From Mugil cephalus (taxonomy: Eukaryota; Chordata; Actinopteri; Mugiliformes; Mugilidae): DNA of 64,000 nucleotides. Location: positions 2,295,001 to 2,359,000 of the forward strand of contig NC_061770.1 in the NCBI RefSeq assembly GCF_022458985.1, written 5' to 3'. A program made the position numbers and the translations under genes. Below are positions 34,201-46,330 of the stretch, one piece after another. Position 1 is the stretch's first letter; every line of letters begins with the position of its first letter. The notes beneath the pieces are model-generated. The model did no database searches, was not told where the DNA came from, and saw only the letters and a program-made list of their open reading frames with translations.

Positions 34201-37200
34201 CGAAGACGTTTCAGCGATGACAGCATGGAGAGGGAAACTGTAACAACAAAGCAGAAGTCTGGAGCTCGCAGCCAAGCAACATCTGTTGTGGACTGATACA
34301 GACGCTTGCAGAGTACCCACCAATCTTTATGTCTGCCTCTTGGTCAGCTGGCACCTCTCTGAAGGTGAACGGCGAGACGTCACTCCACATGCTGAAAGCC
34401 TTGGCGATGCCTCGACGGGTGTCGCTGGCATTAATCAGGTTTGTAGGAAAGGACAGCAACCTGCTCAGAGACAACAGCATTATGTAGTTAAAAGTGGACT
34501 CAGCCAAAACACAGTGGCTACTGTTCAGACACACCAGAATTCCCACAAGCACTGCAAGTACAGCTCCATTACAGAGACATTCTCATATATCTCAGCTAAT
34601 CTTACACTGACTTCAAGTCCATTTGTACCATCCATTCTACTAGTTCAACCACGATTTAAATTTGGCCAATTGTACACTTTTTGTCTACTGTCTACTAAAG
34701 TTTGTTGGGCCACCAAAACAGTCAGTTTGAACCTCTCTAGCTCAGACTAATCTTCCCATAAATGACTTTATGGGATCATTTTACAGCTCTAGAAGGAATA
34801 AAGTCACTGGAACTTCTCCAAACAGGTAGTGCAGCGCCATCCAAATGTTCTGAAGCCAAGCAACTGCAGAGTGCAAAAGTCCCATATGTGCTCTCTAATT
34901 TTCCAAATATGAGCGCAGAGCTCTGTACAGTGATCACAGTCAGATGGGGGCCAACTTTTGCTAGACAAACTGTAATGCACATCCTAAGTGAGATGAGAAG
35001 ATTGTCCCTTTTACACAAGCACAGCAAACCACATCAACTTTCAACATACAGTATTTAGAGATGCATTAAATGTGTGCTGATGCTTAATACAACAATTTTT
35101 TGAATTTATTTATTTTAATGTTTTCTACTCTCAACCATGCCGAGCTGGCACATTGACTGGAGGAGGAACAAACAGATAAATACTTGTATGTCAGCTTGAA
35201 CTTGTCCCATTTGAGCTTCTCCGGGGTGAGGGTGTAGCGCTTGTTCCTGGAGAGGTGAAGGACTTGAGAGCGGGCCTCTTTGCGGATCCCGATGAGCAAC
35301 ACAGTGGTTTGAGCTTCTTCCTTGGACAAAGAAAAACCTTTAATGAATCACCTAACACTATGAAGTGAAAGCTTGAAGGCCAAGCATTAGGATGACACTT
35401 TTCCTGGATGCAGTGGGTCTTGTATCTGTTTGGGGATCGGCATCACCCACTCCAAATAATCTCACCTGGATTCTGACCTGTTTACGGGCACTTTAGTGCT
35501 TCCAGAAATGTTGTTTCTGAAAATGCTGTGATATTCTCCAGCTTTTTATGGCCCGCATTGTGCATGAAAACAGGAAGGTCCTGTGTGATGATTATAACAA
35601 GATTTGAACAATCTGTATATTACAACTGAGGCCTGTACACACAGCTGGCAATCATCTGGAAACTATTTGTGGTTGAAATATAGTTGCAGTCCATGCAACA
35701 GAAAATATTTTCATTTTATAACGCCCTCTGTTTATTTAAAAAACACCCATTATCTCTGTGCTTCAAGAGTGACAAACACAAATACAGTGTATCGTTGATT
35801 TAAGATATAATACACAGGGTATGAGTAGAATATGAGTGGATGAAGAGACGCTTCCTTCCAGGAACAGCTTCTAAGTCTAAAAGCTTCAATATGCTTTAGA
35901 CTGAGTGTTGTGTTGTGAAATAGCATCGAAATGTCCTTTTGAGAACTAAGAACCTGAGCTATTTGTTAAGATGTTGAACTAGTTTCTTTTGCTGTGGAAG
36001 TGAACATAATGACCCTATACTATATCCACGCTCCATTCCAGTTAGTAGTACTTGTAGGAGTAGTAGTCGTAGATGAAGAAGTAGTTTGCTAGGCAATGCT
36101 ATGTAACCACGCCTCACAATGCCACAGACTCCAAGAGCTGTGATTGGTCTGCTGGGTGGCAGCGTGTTTCTGCTTTCGTATTTCCGGCTGCTGCTCCATC
36201 TCCACAATTTTTGAAAGCGATTCTTCTGGATCAATAAAGATGGAACACGTCGAGGAAAAGTTAACTGAAGAGGAACATTTGTACAAGTCAACGCCATAGT
36301 CACAGCATGCAGACCTCTTTACATGAAGGAGGAGGTCACCTCATCTAAAGTACCTTTATAAAAAGCAGTGTTTCCATTCTTTGTGCTATAGCTTTATAAA
36401 TAAAGGTCTATAATAAAAGTCGTGCCCATGTTTTACATACAAAATTCTGTCTTAAAAAACAAATTCCTTCATGGAGGCTGATAATCGATCGCCTCTCTCC
36501 ATCAGACAACATTGGGTGTATTCAAAGAAGACAAGTGACACTCTTGCTCATTTGAAGTATAAAGAAGCATTAATACCACGTGCAATCATTCCAAACTACA
36601 CCCAGTGCGACCTATGGGTTTTCTTTCTGAGGAAAAGCTCTGAGAATGGAAAACAAATATCTAAGCCGCTCCCTTCATTTTGTATTCTGCACCCTATCCT
36701 CTGGTTCCTGTTCCTGCTTCGCCCAGTCAAGACAAATACATGCAGTACTTCCTTCATTTCCTTACCAAAGGGCAGGCGGTCTGGCAGACTGTCCTACATA
36801 CTGTGGGACTTGAAGCTCTCACACTAAAAATAATATTTCTACATTGAATCACATGCATGGGCTATTGTTTTATACAGCCTGACCTGTATTCCTGACCTCA
36901 GATGACACACTGCAGTCATGCGTTCAGGGACATATGAGGTGTTTCACTGAATTCAGGCCAAGTCTGTCTCTGTCAGGTCTTGTTATATTCACTACAATGA
37001 AAATAACCTCCCACTTTGGCACAGATTAAGATGGACTGTGCACTGTGAAGCCTGAAACAAGCCCGCCGGACTAAACCCAGGACGCCAGAGGTGAGCACTG
37101 ACTCTGAGGGCAAAACATCTGAGGACAAGCCCCAGAGGATCCTGAGGGGAGTCTGGAAGAGTTTAACAACACTTCCAGAAACTGCTAAACCAGGGATTAT

Positions 37201-38473
37201 GAGTTTCTTCCTCACTCTCAGACACTGAAGGCTTTATTTGGAAAAAAAAAAAAAGAGGAGTATTGTCTGTGTTTAATTCAAAACACAAACTCGAAGGGAG
37301 TCCTCAGCGTGCACATCTGTTTGTCAAACTGCAGCTGTGAATTATAAATGTACACATTCAGACTGTAGATGAATAACATCAAGTGATATAGACACAGAAA
37401 TGATTTATGCGTGTTCTGATAAACTTTACATTTGGAATCATGTCATTGCCTATAGTTAACATCAAAAAGAAACGCATTAAAGTTGGTCACTTTTATTATG
37501 GAAGCCTACAAAGCTTATCAGAGGAAGTTACGCAATCCCGCGCAGTCTTCTTGACTGACACATAATGAGAATGTGTGGCAAAGGAAAATGACGTGAAGCT
37601 ATCCCCCAGGCTCTGTATCACAGTGGGTGGGTGTGGGCACCGACTGAAGTCTTGGGAGGAAAAATATTACTGCACAGGGATTCACTCCAGTGCTTAAACC
37701 TAATTATGGTATTCAACTCGACCCCACCTTAATAGAATCTGATGCCTATTAACATAACCAAGTGATTTCATCCACTGATGTTGAACTCATTATATATTTG
37801 AAGGAACCATTGAAATGACTGAAACTGCATGGACAGCAGATGAATGGAAACTGATGGCTACTGTACTGATCTGATCTGATTCTCTATCAGACTCCTGCCG
37901 CTTTTACCACACTCCAATAAAGAATACTATATTCTGACGTTACTTTGCTAACTGTCAAGTGTGATTAAAAAGCAGGTTAGCAATCTGTGAATATCTGAGG
38001 TAAATTCCAGGTGTAAATGATCCCCTATTTTTATGTCGGTATAGCTAATTTAAACTTTCACATTTGTGTCCACAGCTGCTGCTTGACAGTGAATAGTCAC
38101 TGGCTTCCAAAGACTTCCAAAGAAGGTGTTATAGGAAGAAATCATTTTGCCATTATGTTGCTTTGCAGAAACAAGAGGAAACGATGTACAGAATTCTGAA
38201 TGGAGTTTGGTGTAATGTAATCTTTGAAATGATGAACAGCAATTTACGTGTATAGCTTAAATAGAGACAGGCACTATACTGGACTTCACAGCTGCACCTC
38301 CAGCCGCTTGAAGCCATGCAGTGGTCGCAACAGCATACCTCTAACCTCCAGGAGGGAAACGCTGTGGTTTGTTGCATCCCTGCGAACAGAAAGCTGAGCA
38401 GCGCAGCAGACAGCAGAGGAGAGAAGCCCCAGTCGCCTCTTCGTAAACTTCTGGGAGTCTGACAGCGCACCAT
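31209..38473 (-). CDS. mmp23b: MMP23, type II membrane-anchored matrix metalloprotease (8 exons)
   Basis: Zinc endopeptidase unusual among MMPs: N-terminal signal anchor, no cysteine switch, and ShKT plus Ig-like domains instead of hemopexin. Minus-strand exons: 38473-38339, 35320-35184, 34460-34321, 33838-33671, 33534-33370, 32598-32488, 31597-31471 and 31383-31209 (stop). They join in phase to 385 residues (human 390). Visible: hydrophobic anchor 18-32, furin-type site RNKR 70-73 releasing the catalytic domain at Tyr 74, HEIGHVLGLMH 206-216 with Met-turn Met 224, six-cysteine ShKT toxin-like domain 250-284 (a potassium-channel-modulating fold in mammals), and Ig-like domain with Cys 316 and Cys 365. 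The start ATG is in a strong context (GCAGCCATGG). The fourth intron uses a GC donor. TTTATT at 31063-31068 is a likely polyadenylation signal on this strand. Confidence 0.95.
35960..36300 (+). mobile_element. Possible PIF/Harbinger fragment in mmp23 intron 1
   Basis: A short frame at 36241-36300 starts MEHVEEKLTEEEHLYK, resembling the beginning of the MADF/Myb-like protein of fish Harbinger elements, and then stops. The flanking sequence (TGTGATTGGTCTGCTGGG, TTTCCGGCTGCTGC) also has the look of that family's 5' part. No inverted repeats or transposase were found, so the call is tentative. Confidence 0.35.
36310..38330. other. Remainder of mmp23 intron 1
   Basis: No coding exon, RNA gene or clear element was recognised. 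Open frames here lack family features and are not flanked by consistent splice signals. Confidence 0.4.
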
Positions 38474-38479
38474 GGCTGC

Positions 38480-39380
38480 GGTATCACACCTCCAGGGAAA
38501 AGAAAGCAAAAATAATCCCCTCTGCGAAGACTTACTTTACCATCTATGCCCGTGGTGGGATAGCCTACTACTTCGTGGCCATTGCACGGACGAGTCTCTG
38601 TAGTTGCGGAGCTTCGGGGTGTGTGTGCGGCGGCGCAGTCCAGCCTGCGGACCGGGTGGTGAGAGCAGACTGCAGCAGCTCTGCTCGGTATTCTCTTCCT
38701 GCCAGCGGGCTGGTTTCACATTACTGTAGATGGGGCAGGAGGTCAGCGTCGAGACAATCTAATGAAAACCAAACGCGCACTGTCCGTCAAGCCACTTGTT
38801 GCAGCAGCTCAGTTAAAGCAGAATCAGATGACTTGCTGTGAACATGAGTTTCTAAGGTTTATGTAATGCTACTGGGAGAGGAAATGACATGATTTAGTCT
38901 ATTAGTCTGTGGCTCTGAGCGGGGAAGAGGTTTGATTATGGAAGACGTCAACTCTAAATGAGCCGGCAGACTAAAGCAACCTGCAACCCTAATCCTAACA
39001 GTTCATATTGGAGCAGGAGCCTCAGTATTAATGTTGTTTTCGCGGTTTGCAGTGAAGGGAGCTGAACTGGGACACTTTATGGTAAACGATTTATCAAATA
39101 ATTTATAGATGGCGTGATATTCTTAGACACTTTGGCAAGTGTCTCTCAAATATATTTATATTATATTATTCTGGTATTATAAAAGTCAGACTATCAACAA
39201 GTCTCTTCTTGAGCTATGGTATCACAGACAGGTAAAGTTTGAGTTGCCACCAAAAAAAAAAAAAAAAGGTCACACACTAATATTTCACTGGACTGCCTTA
39301 AGATTTGATTACAGCAACATGCACTGTGACGTTGTTTCCATACGAAGCATCTATAACGTCCCAAGATTTATTTCCATCCC
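38480..39380. other. mmp23 5' flank and gene-free DNA
   Basis: GC-rich up to about 38760 (runs such as GTGTGCGGCGGCGCAG), fitting a promoter and 5' UTR for the minus-strand mmp23 gene. AT-rich beyond that. No TATA box placed convincingly. Confidence 0.35.
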
Positions 39381-39394
39381 CTGTTGCATTAATT

Positions 39395-39870
39395 CTTCAC
39401 CAAGATCTGATACTGATGATGTGAGAGTCTGACCACTGATCAAAACCTTCTCCAACACATCCCAAACATTCTCAGTGAGATTCAGGTCTGGACTCTGGTG
39501 GCCAATCCATGTGTGAAAATGATGTCTCGGGCTCCCTGAACCACTATTTGAGCCCCATGAATCCTGGCATTGAGAAAAAAAAAATCATTGATGGAATAAC
39601 CTGGTCATTCAGTATATTCAGCTGATCTCATTCCTTGGGCATAATGTTGCTGAACCTAGACCTGAGCACCTACACTAACCCCAGATCATACCACTGACCC
39701 CACAGGCTTGTACAGTAGACACTAGGCATGATGGGTAAATCACTTAATCTGCCTCTCTTCTTACCCTGATGCCCCATCACTCTGGAACAGGGTCAGTCTG
39801 GACTCATCAGACCATATGACCTTCTTCCTTTGCTCCAGAGTCCAATATTTATGCTCCCCAGCAGACTGAA
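39395..39870 (-). pseudogene. Tc1-like transposase fossil, C-terminal half
   Basis: Read on the minus strand, the piece contains the catalytic-core words of a Tc1-family transposase: IWSDESRLT around 39800-39817 and, about 330 bases on, DWPP followed by a one-base shift and SPDLN with ENVWD near 39463-39500. Phrases between them (GGATCATACCACTG..., CATGATGGG...) match a common fish Tc1 copy, but deletions and frame breaks are frequent. No terminal repeats remain. Not functional. Confidence 0.75.
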
Positions 39871-39904
39871 GTTTTTTTTTTTTTGTTTTTTTTTTACCGG
39901 TTTA

Positions 39905-41850
39905 TGCTGTATATGATACTAATGCACTTTTGAAAAAAGGTTTTGGGAAAATTGTAGCAACAATGCAAAATTACTTATTGTGATTGGCTGTAAAATGTAA
40001 GGGAGCTGTGACACTCCAACATCTTGCACAAGTGACCTGATAACCTAAAGTAGATAATTTCACCTGATGTGTTGATGCGAGTTAATGTATTTGGACTACT
40101 TAAGCACTTCTTTAGAGCTTCTAGAGCTATGCTAACCTTTTAACCTGTCAGGCTTTATAATTTTTAACTAATGTAGAGGTAGATGAAAGAGGACCTGTTG
40201 ATGCTGTCTGTTATGAGTTGATGCTCTCTGTTATGAGTTTGGCTTTAAACTAGATAAGTGTAACTCATTTAATACTGTTTGAGGAGAAAATTAAAAAATT
40301 GGCATCTGTTACATATCTGGGAATAAAATAAAGAGCCATGACCAGTGACTGGTGGAGGTTAAACTAAGGTTCAGTTCAGGGACAATGGGGTGATGTCAAC
40401 CATTAGGAGAAGTATTTAATTAGTTTTTTAGGATATTAATAAACCATTTTTATCGCAGATTGTAGAGAAAGCACAGGTGTATTGATTATGGCTGCTTTCC
40501 ATTTGAGCAATATTCTGATTTTATGCTGCTTCACTGTCATAACGTACTGGGATACTTAAAGGAACTGAGCTTTCATTAAACACCGGTACTTTTCTATTGT
40601 GACAAATGAAGCTGAGCATAAGTTAAATCAAAAAGACTGTCTTTCTCCTAGTCCAAACTCAGTTCTCTCTCTCACCATCATTCCCTTCCCACTTCTCTAA
40701 TTAGCTGATTATGAGACTTTTCATTTTTTCCATTCAGATTCTTTCCTCATCTCAATCAGTCAATTATATAATTTCTTCCGAACTTTAATTAACCTTCACA
40801 TCCAGGTTCACGTTACTCTCACTCCTCACCCCATCCAGGTCTCAAGCGTTCTCTTCTTCTCATCATCTCAGTCTGGGCCCGAGGGTTTCCTACGCTAAGC
40901 ATGGCCTTACCTCCTCCATCACATCTGATGGTGCTACAGCTGGATCACCACCATAATCTTTCTCGTGTTTTCTATTGTGTGTTATTAAATCAGATGTTTA
41001 TTGGGCACTCAAAAGGAAATCTCTCCTGATTGAAGTCAAGGTGTCCGCTTTGAAAATTGTCTGTTCTGTGTGTGTTCATATTTTTCATCAAAGTAATTTG
41101 AACCAGCAGCTGGATTGAATCATATAGTTGACCTGAAACAGAAGTTCTCTTTAAGCTTATGTTATAATGAATTCTTATTTTGTCTCATTACAATCCTGCT
41201 GTTGGATTGGCATACCATAGTTTCACCTCCAATTCTTATTTTTACGCAGCTTCACCAACTGCTTTTAATGGGTTTGGAATAATTGTTGTGCTCCTCAATA
41301 CTTACACATAAGGACTATGAAGGTAGACACTCCCTTGCCAGTTCATTAGGTACATTAGTGAGCATGAATGCATTGTGATATAGTTCTCCATTAAACCTTA
41401 GCTTCCTGAATGTTCTGGTATTTTAGTGTTCAAAGACTGAGACTATTTTGGAGGTTGTGGTTCGTAGTACTGGTGAACTGTATTGTATTTTCCTGACACA
41501 TGTTTCTATTATTTTGAGTTTTGACAACCTCATTTTAGTCAGTGGACAAGGCTGACTAACGGGAACGCTGTTTAACAGGACCACAAAATATATTTCCAAG
41601 CGTGAACTGACACTTTTTATCTCCGTTTCAACATAAAAGGCAGATTTAGTGATGAACTGTTGAAATGCATTAGTAATTAATATAGATCTAATTATTTTGC
41701 AACGGCATAATAAATATATTTATACAAAGAATACTAAAATTAGTAACTTTAATATTTTTTCGTTAATTTCATGAAATTGCACCAAAATCATTAAGAGGAA
41801 CCAAACGGGAGACGGAACCATTGAATCTAGGCGCGCTTCCATCGGGCCTC
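39905..41850. other. Gene-free stretch upstream of ubiad1
   Basis: AT-rich DNA with no recognised exon. An imperfect tandem duplication of about 22 bases (GTTGATGCTGTCTGTTATGA, then GTTGATGCTCTCTGTTATGA) is at 40197-40239. Nothing else stood out. Confidence 0.4.
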
Positions 41851-41879
41851 CCTTCGACGTGGCACTCGTGGCGAAGGAA

Positions 41880-42052
41880 ATGGCGGCCGTCAGGTGCAGC
41901 AGGGTTCACAGTGGCCGACCAGCCGAGTACCCTCGAAGTTGACACGTAAGCTTTCCTTCCTGCCCCGCACAGCAACCGGCCTCATCGCGCACAGAACTAT
42001 GTTTTCAAGCGGAGAGACGTGCAGTTTTTGCCGGACACCGAAGACATAGCAG
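41880..42052 (+). promoter_or_regulatory. Probable ubiad1 promoter and non-coding first exon
   Basis: A CpG-containing island from about 41820 with ATGGCGGCC-type sequence, ending in GACATAGCAG and a GTGAGAGC donor (exon end 42052). The matching acceptor is at TTATACAG, with the coding exon resuming at 42774, 47 bases before the ubiad1 ATG. The transcription start itself cannot be placed. Confidence 0.5.
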
Positions 42053-42820
42053 GTGAGAGCTGCTGTCAGACATTTCCTTCTCTCCGTCCCCGAACACAGG
42101 ACGTCAGCGCGGTGGCTACCCACTTAGCTCTAATCTCATAATCTTAGTAGTTAGCCCGAAGCTGTCTACCTCTAGCGGGTGCGCTGCCGTTTTCCAGTTC
42201 GTTGGTTTCCCCCCATAGAGGTAGCTTCATCAACATGTTAGTGTGAGTGAGATATATAACTAAATGCCACTTGTTTTTGCGAGTTAAATAAGTAGCTGGT
42301 GTTTCTTCAGCTTCAGAAGCCTTTTGGTGCATATTGTATCTATACTTAACATTAGCTAGCACAATCCATGTGTACAGGAAGGGCTTTATAATTTCGTTCA
42401 ATTAAAATGTGTAAAAATCTTAATGCAAATAATAACTTCAAATATAAGTTATAATCCACAGGGTCTTGTTATGAATCAGAACGTTTTTCAATCTAAAAAA
42501 TAAAATTAAACGAGAAATGCCACAACTTTACTTCTTATGTTTATATACTTTTGTATGTATATACTGTCTACCTTGGAAAAAAAGAGTTTCTTTAATCTTA
42601 ATTTGACTGCCTAGTTAAATTAATTTTATGGAGTAGTTCGCAACGTACTGAAGTACTTAGTCTGATTTTTATGCTGGGGAATTGCTACATACCTGTCAAG
42701 ACCATCACTCTCCGCCTCCTGTCTTGTAATTTTGTTTTTTTTAATGTGTTTCTATTTATACAGGAACACCACGACTAATATTCGGAAGCATTGCTCGTGC
42801 CGCAAACCCCTTACAGAGCA

Positions 42821-45042
42821 ATGGCTGAAGAGCAGATGCAAAGCAGGGTAGAAACATTTGTCCTGGCTGGATCGAATGGCCATAATGGCCAACAGTGGCG
42901 GACCGGTATGAATAACGTGGTGCACCATCATCCTGAAGCCACCAACCACATGTCCAGGATGGCCCGCGTTGCCTCAGATGTCAGGCATAAATGTGCGGCC
43001 TATGTTCTCGCACTGAGGCCGTGGAGCTTCAGTGCCTCGCTCACACCCGTGGCCCTTGGCAGCGCCTTGGCGTACAAACTGGAGGGCTCTGTGGACCTGG
43101 TCATCCTGATGGTGTGCGCGGTGGCCGTCCTCGTGGTCCACGGAGCAGGAAACCTTGTGAACACCTACTATGACTTCTCCAAAGGGATTGATCACAAGAA
43201 GAGTGATGATAGAACTCTAGTGGATGAAATCTTGGCGCCACAGGATGTTGTTATGTTTGGTGCTTTGTTATATTCTTTGGGGTGCTTGTGTGCCACTCTG
43301 CTCTACTTCCTGTCTACGCTTAGATTGGAGCACCTAGCTCTTATTTATTTTGGGGGACTTTCCAGCTCTTTTTTGTACACTGGCGGTAAGTAAAAGATTA
43401 TCTTGAATCTCTTGAACCACTACCCCTCTGTTTATTAGCCACTATACTCCCTGAAAATAAACATTTTACATTCAAGCTGCACACAGATGCATTGCATATT
43501 GGTCGCTCTGGAAGCAGCAAAAGGTTAATATGAAATACACAAGTGGAATCAGCACATTTATGTCTGTCATCATGTTTTGATGAAGAACACATTAATCAGT
43601 CAGCAACATTCATCTACACAACAGAAATGTTATCTCTTACAGTTATGTTTCTAGCTGTGCAAATACAAAAGAGCACAAACACTGATATTCAGTTTTTATA
43701 TTTCTCGTCCTTGAAAATTTGTAGAGGTGACTTTCTGCACTGAAAAGTTGTATTTGCAGTGTTCTAGAGTATTGTGTCTTAAATGTCAGGTGTGTGAGAG
43801 AGAGAATGCTTATGTGCTTCAATATCCCTGGTCTACAGTCTCTCGTTTGTTGGGATTGTGCAAATAGTTTCAAACCTGAGACAGATGTGTCACATTTCTA
43901 CATGAGGTGAAATTCAAAGTGTATTCTTTCCATCATTTCATCCATCAAAACATGGAGAACGTTAGTATGTTTTAATGCTCAGAGAGTCTTTTCCACAGTA
44001 CAGTTAGTATTTTTTTGCAGTAAATTCCAAAAAAAACAAAAAAGATATTCAAAAAACCAGAGGAGAGGAATCTCCAACATCACTGATAACTAGAAGCTCA
44101 GTTTACTTGTCATGGTTAGTACTTCCAAACCTATGAAAATAGTTGTATAGTTCTAGGACTCTGGATGAAGTCTGTGAACATAAAACCCAGACATTTCTTA
44201 ATGTTATCAAATGTGTAACAGAGTCCTTGTGTTGCTATCAGGGATCGTGGAGCTTGAAATACTCAGTTTATCAGAGACAGAAGGTTTGATACTGAGCTGA
44301 TATTTGTCCTTCCATCCTAGGAGTTAGTAATGTTGACCATCCTTTGTACTCTAAGTTAGGAGAGGTTTAAGAGATTCATTAATACACAACTGGAATATGC
44401 TTTGAAATATGTAAAAGCTGACCTTCTGAATCTACAGAACTTGAGGTCAGGAAAGAAGAAGTGATAAGTCTCTGTGCTACTAGATTTGATGGTACCATGG
44501 TGACAGTCAATAATCACAAAGTCAAATGTGACTTCATGTTTCTCTTCTCCCCAGGCATCGGCCTCAAGTACGTCGCCTTGGGAGATGTAGTGATCCTCAT
44601 TACTTTCGGCCCTCTGGCAGTCATGTTTGCTCATGCGGTACAGGTTGGCTACCTCTCGGTGCTGCCGCTGGTGTATGCCGTCCCGCTGGCCCTCAACACG
44701 GAAGCCATCCTCCACAGCAACAACACCAGAGACATGGACTCGGACAAGCAGGCTGGCATCGTCACCCTGGCCATCCTCGTAGGCCCCACGCTCTCTTATA
44801 TCCTCTACAACCTCCTGCTCTTTGCCCCCTATGTGGTCTTCTGCATCCTCGCCACACGGTACACCATCAGCATGGCACTGCCTCTGCTCACGCTGCCCAT
44901 GGCCTTCCCTCTGGAGAAGCAGTTCCGCAGTCGATTCTACGCCAAGATCCCCCAGAAAACAGCCAAGCTCAACCTACTCATGGGACTCTTCTACGTGTTC
45001 GGGATCATCCTGGCACCTCCTGGCAGCTTGCCATTACTGTGA
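42821..45042 (+). CDS. ubiad1: UBIAD1, UbiA prenyltransferase domain protein 1 (2 coding exons)
   Basis: Membrane prenyltransferase of Golgi/ER that makes menaquinone-4 (vitamin K2) from vitamin K and geranylgeranyl diphosphate, and is linked to CoQ10 and to HMG-CoA reductase turnover. Exons 42821-43385 and 44555-45042 join in phase 1 to 350 residues (human 338; the N-terminal tail is longer and unlike mammals). Two Asp-rich prenyl-diphosphate motifs are intact: [17 protein letters not shown] from residue 114 and NNTRDMDSD at 244-252. Asn 114 aligns with human Asn102, a residue changed in Schnyder corneal dystrophy. Multiple hydrophobic helices follow and the end is [11 protein letters not shown]. 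The ATG is the first in the exon after the acceptor at 42774. Confidence 0.96.
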
Positions 45043-45466
45043 GCCATTGGCTTTCAAACTATTATTTTGTTGTTTTAATACAGACTAGTTTAAGAACCTC
45101 TTTGTATTTGTACAAAGATTACCTGAAGGCTTTCACCGCCTTTAATTTATTGTTTAATTTATGAGTTGAACAGAGATTTAGTTTAGCGCCTCCTCTGTGA
45201 AACTGAAGATGTAATTGGATGTTTTTTTTCCAGTATTAGGCCCACTGGAATGTGTTGGTGAAATTAAGAAGTGTTGGTGTCATTTTGTAGAGGTGGGCAA
45301 CATTACAATGAAGTTGCCATATTTGTAGTAACACTGACACCAAAAAGGTGAACAAACCATTATTCTCACCATTGTACTCTCTTTATGGTACATGTTTATT
45401 TGTGCTTCTTTTTTTTTTCTTTTTTTTTTTTTTTTTGCAAAGCCAAATAGTATTTTACAGGATTGT

Positions 45467-45472
45467 AATAAA
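45467..45472 (+). terminator. Polyadenylation signal of ubiad1
   Basis: AATAAA 425 bases after the ubiad1 stop, preceded by a long T-run (45410-45436) and followed by T/G-rich sequence (CTGATGCTGATGTGCC). Good candidate for the end of the transcript. Confidence 0.6.
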
Positions 45473-45584
45473 ACTCACTGATGCTGATGTGCCATGTTGT
45501 CTACTCGTGTCTTCAAATGGAACAAATATGGTAATACATTGAAAAAATGAATGACAAACTGATAAATGGTGTTGACAGTAAGTC

Positions 45585-46330
45585 TGTGAAGGTCCTCAGT
45601 CATCCAGGTCATGGTAATCCAAAAGGCGTTGAATAAAGGCAAGTGGACTTGTAGAATTTCTTGAAGACATTTTGGATGTAGTACGCAAAAGACTGCAAAA
45701 GGATGACACTTTGGCCTCAACTCAGAACAAATCTGCGTGTTACTCGACCTGTGCCTGACCACCACCTATGTCGAGTTTAATGGAGGTTTCTACAGGCGGA
45801 AACACGTCTGTGTGATGGGGTCACCAGTGTCACCGATCACGGCCATTCTCTACATGGAAGAAGTAGAGACCAGAGCCCTGAACACCTTTGCAGGTTCAAC
45901 CCCCACCCTCTGGTACAGGTATGTGGGTGACACCTGGGTCAAAATCAGGACAGAGGAGGTGGAATCTTTTACACAACACATCAATGCAGAGGACATCAGT
46001 GGGGAGAGCCTGGCCTTTTTGGTGCATGTTGAAGAAGGCCAAAGCCTCACCATCAAAGTATACAGACAACCCACAGACACAGACCAGCACTTATTGTTTG
46101 ATTCCCACCACCCTCTGGAACACAAACTAGGAGTCATCAGAACCCTTCAGTACCGAGCACAGACTGTTCCCACCAGACAGGATGGAAAGAAGAAGGAGGG
46201 GCTACACATCAAACAAACCCTCAAAACATGTGGATATCCCAACTAGGCCTTTGTCAAAGGCTCAAAAAGATATCCCAAGAAACTGAGGTGAATTTTTGGA
46301 AAACAAACCATCCCAGTTTAGTTCAGACCT
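45585..46330 (+). mobile_element. Penelope-like retroelement fragment, inactive reverse transcriptase
   Basis: A frame at 45737-46246 encodes reverse-transcriptase motifs of the Penelope-like class: GSPVSPITAILYMEE, then LWYRYVGDTWV where the catalytic YxDD has become YVGD, then VYRQPTDTDQHLLF and HPLEHKLGVIRTL. Upstream 45588-45672 carries end-type sequence (GTGAAGGTCCTCAGTCATCC; TTCTTGAAGACATTTT). The GIY-YIG nuclease and most of the N-terminal part are missing. It lies directly downstream of ubiad1, same strand. Confidence 0.85.

Noticed and set aside
36471-36827. 118-codon plus-strand frame (MEADNRSPLS)
   Set aside because: It lies in mmp23 intron 1 with no splice sites or family motif.
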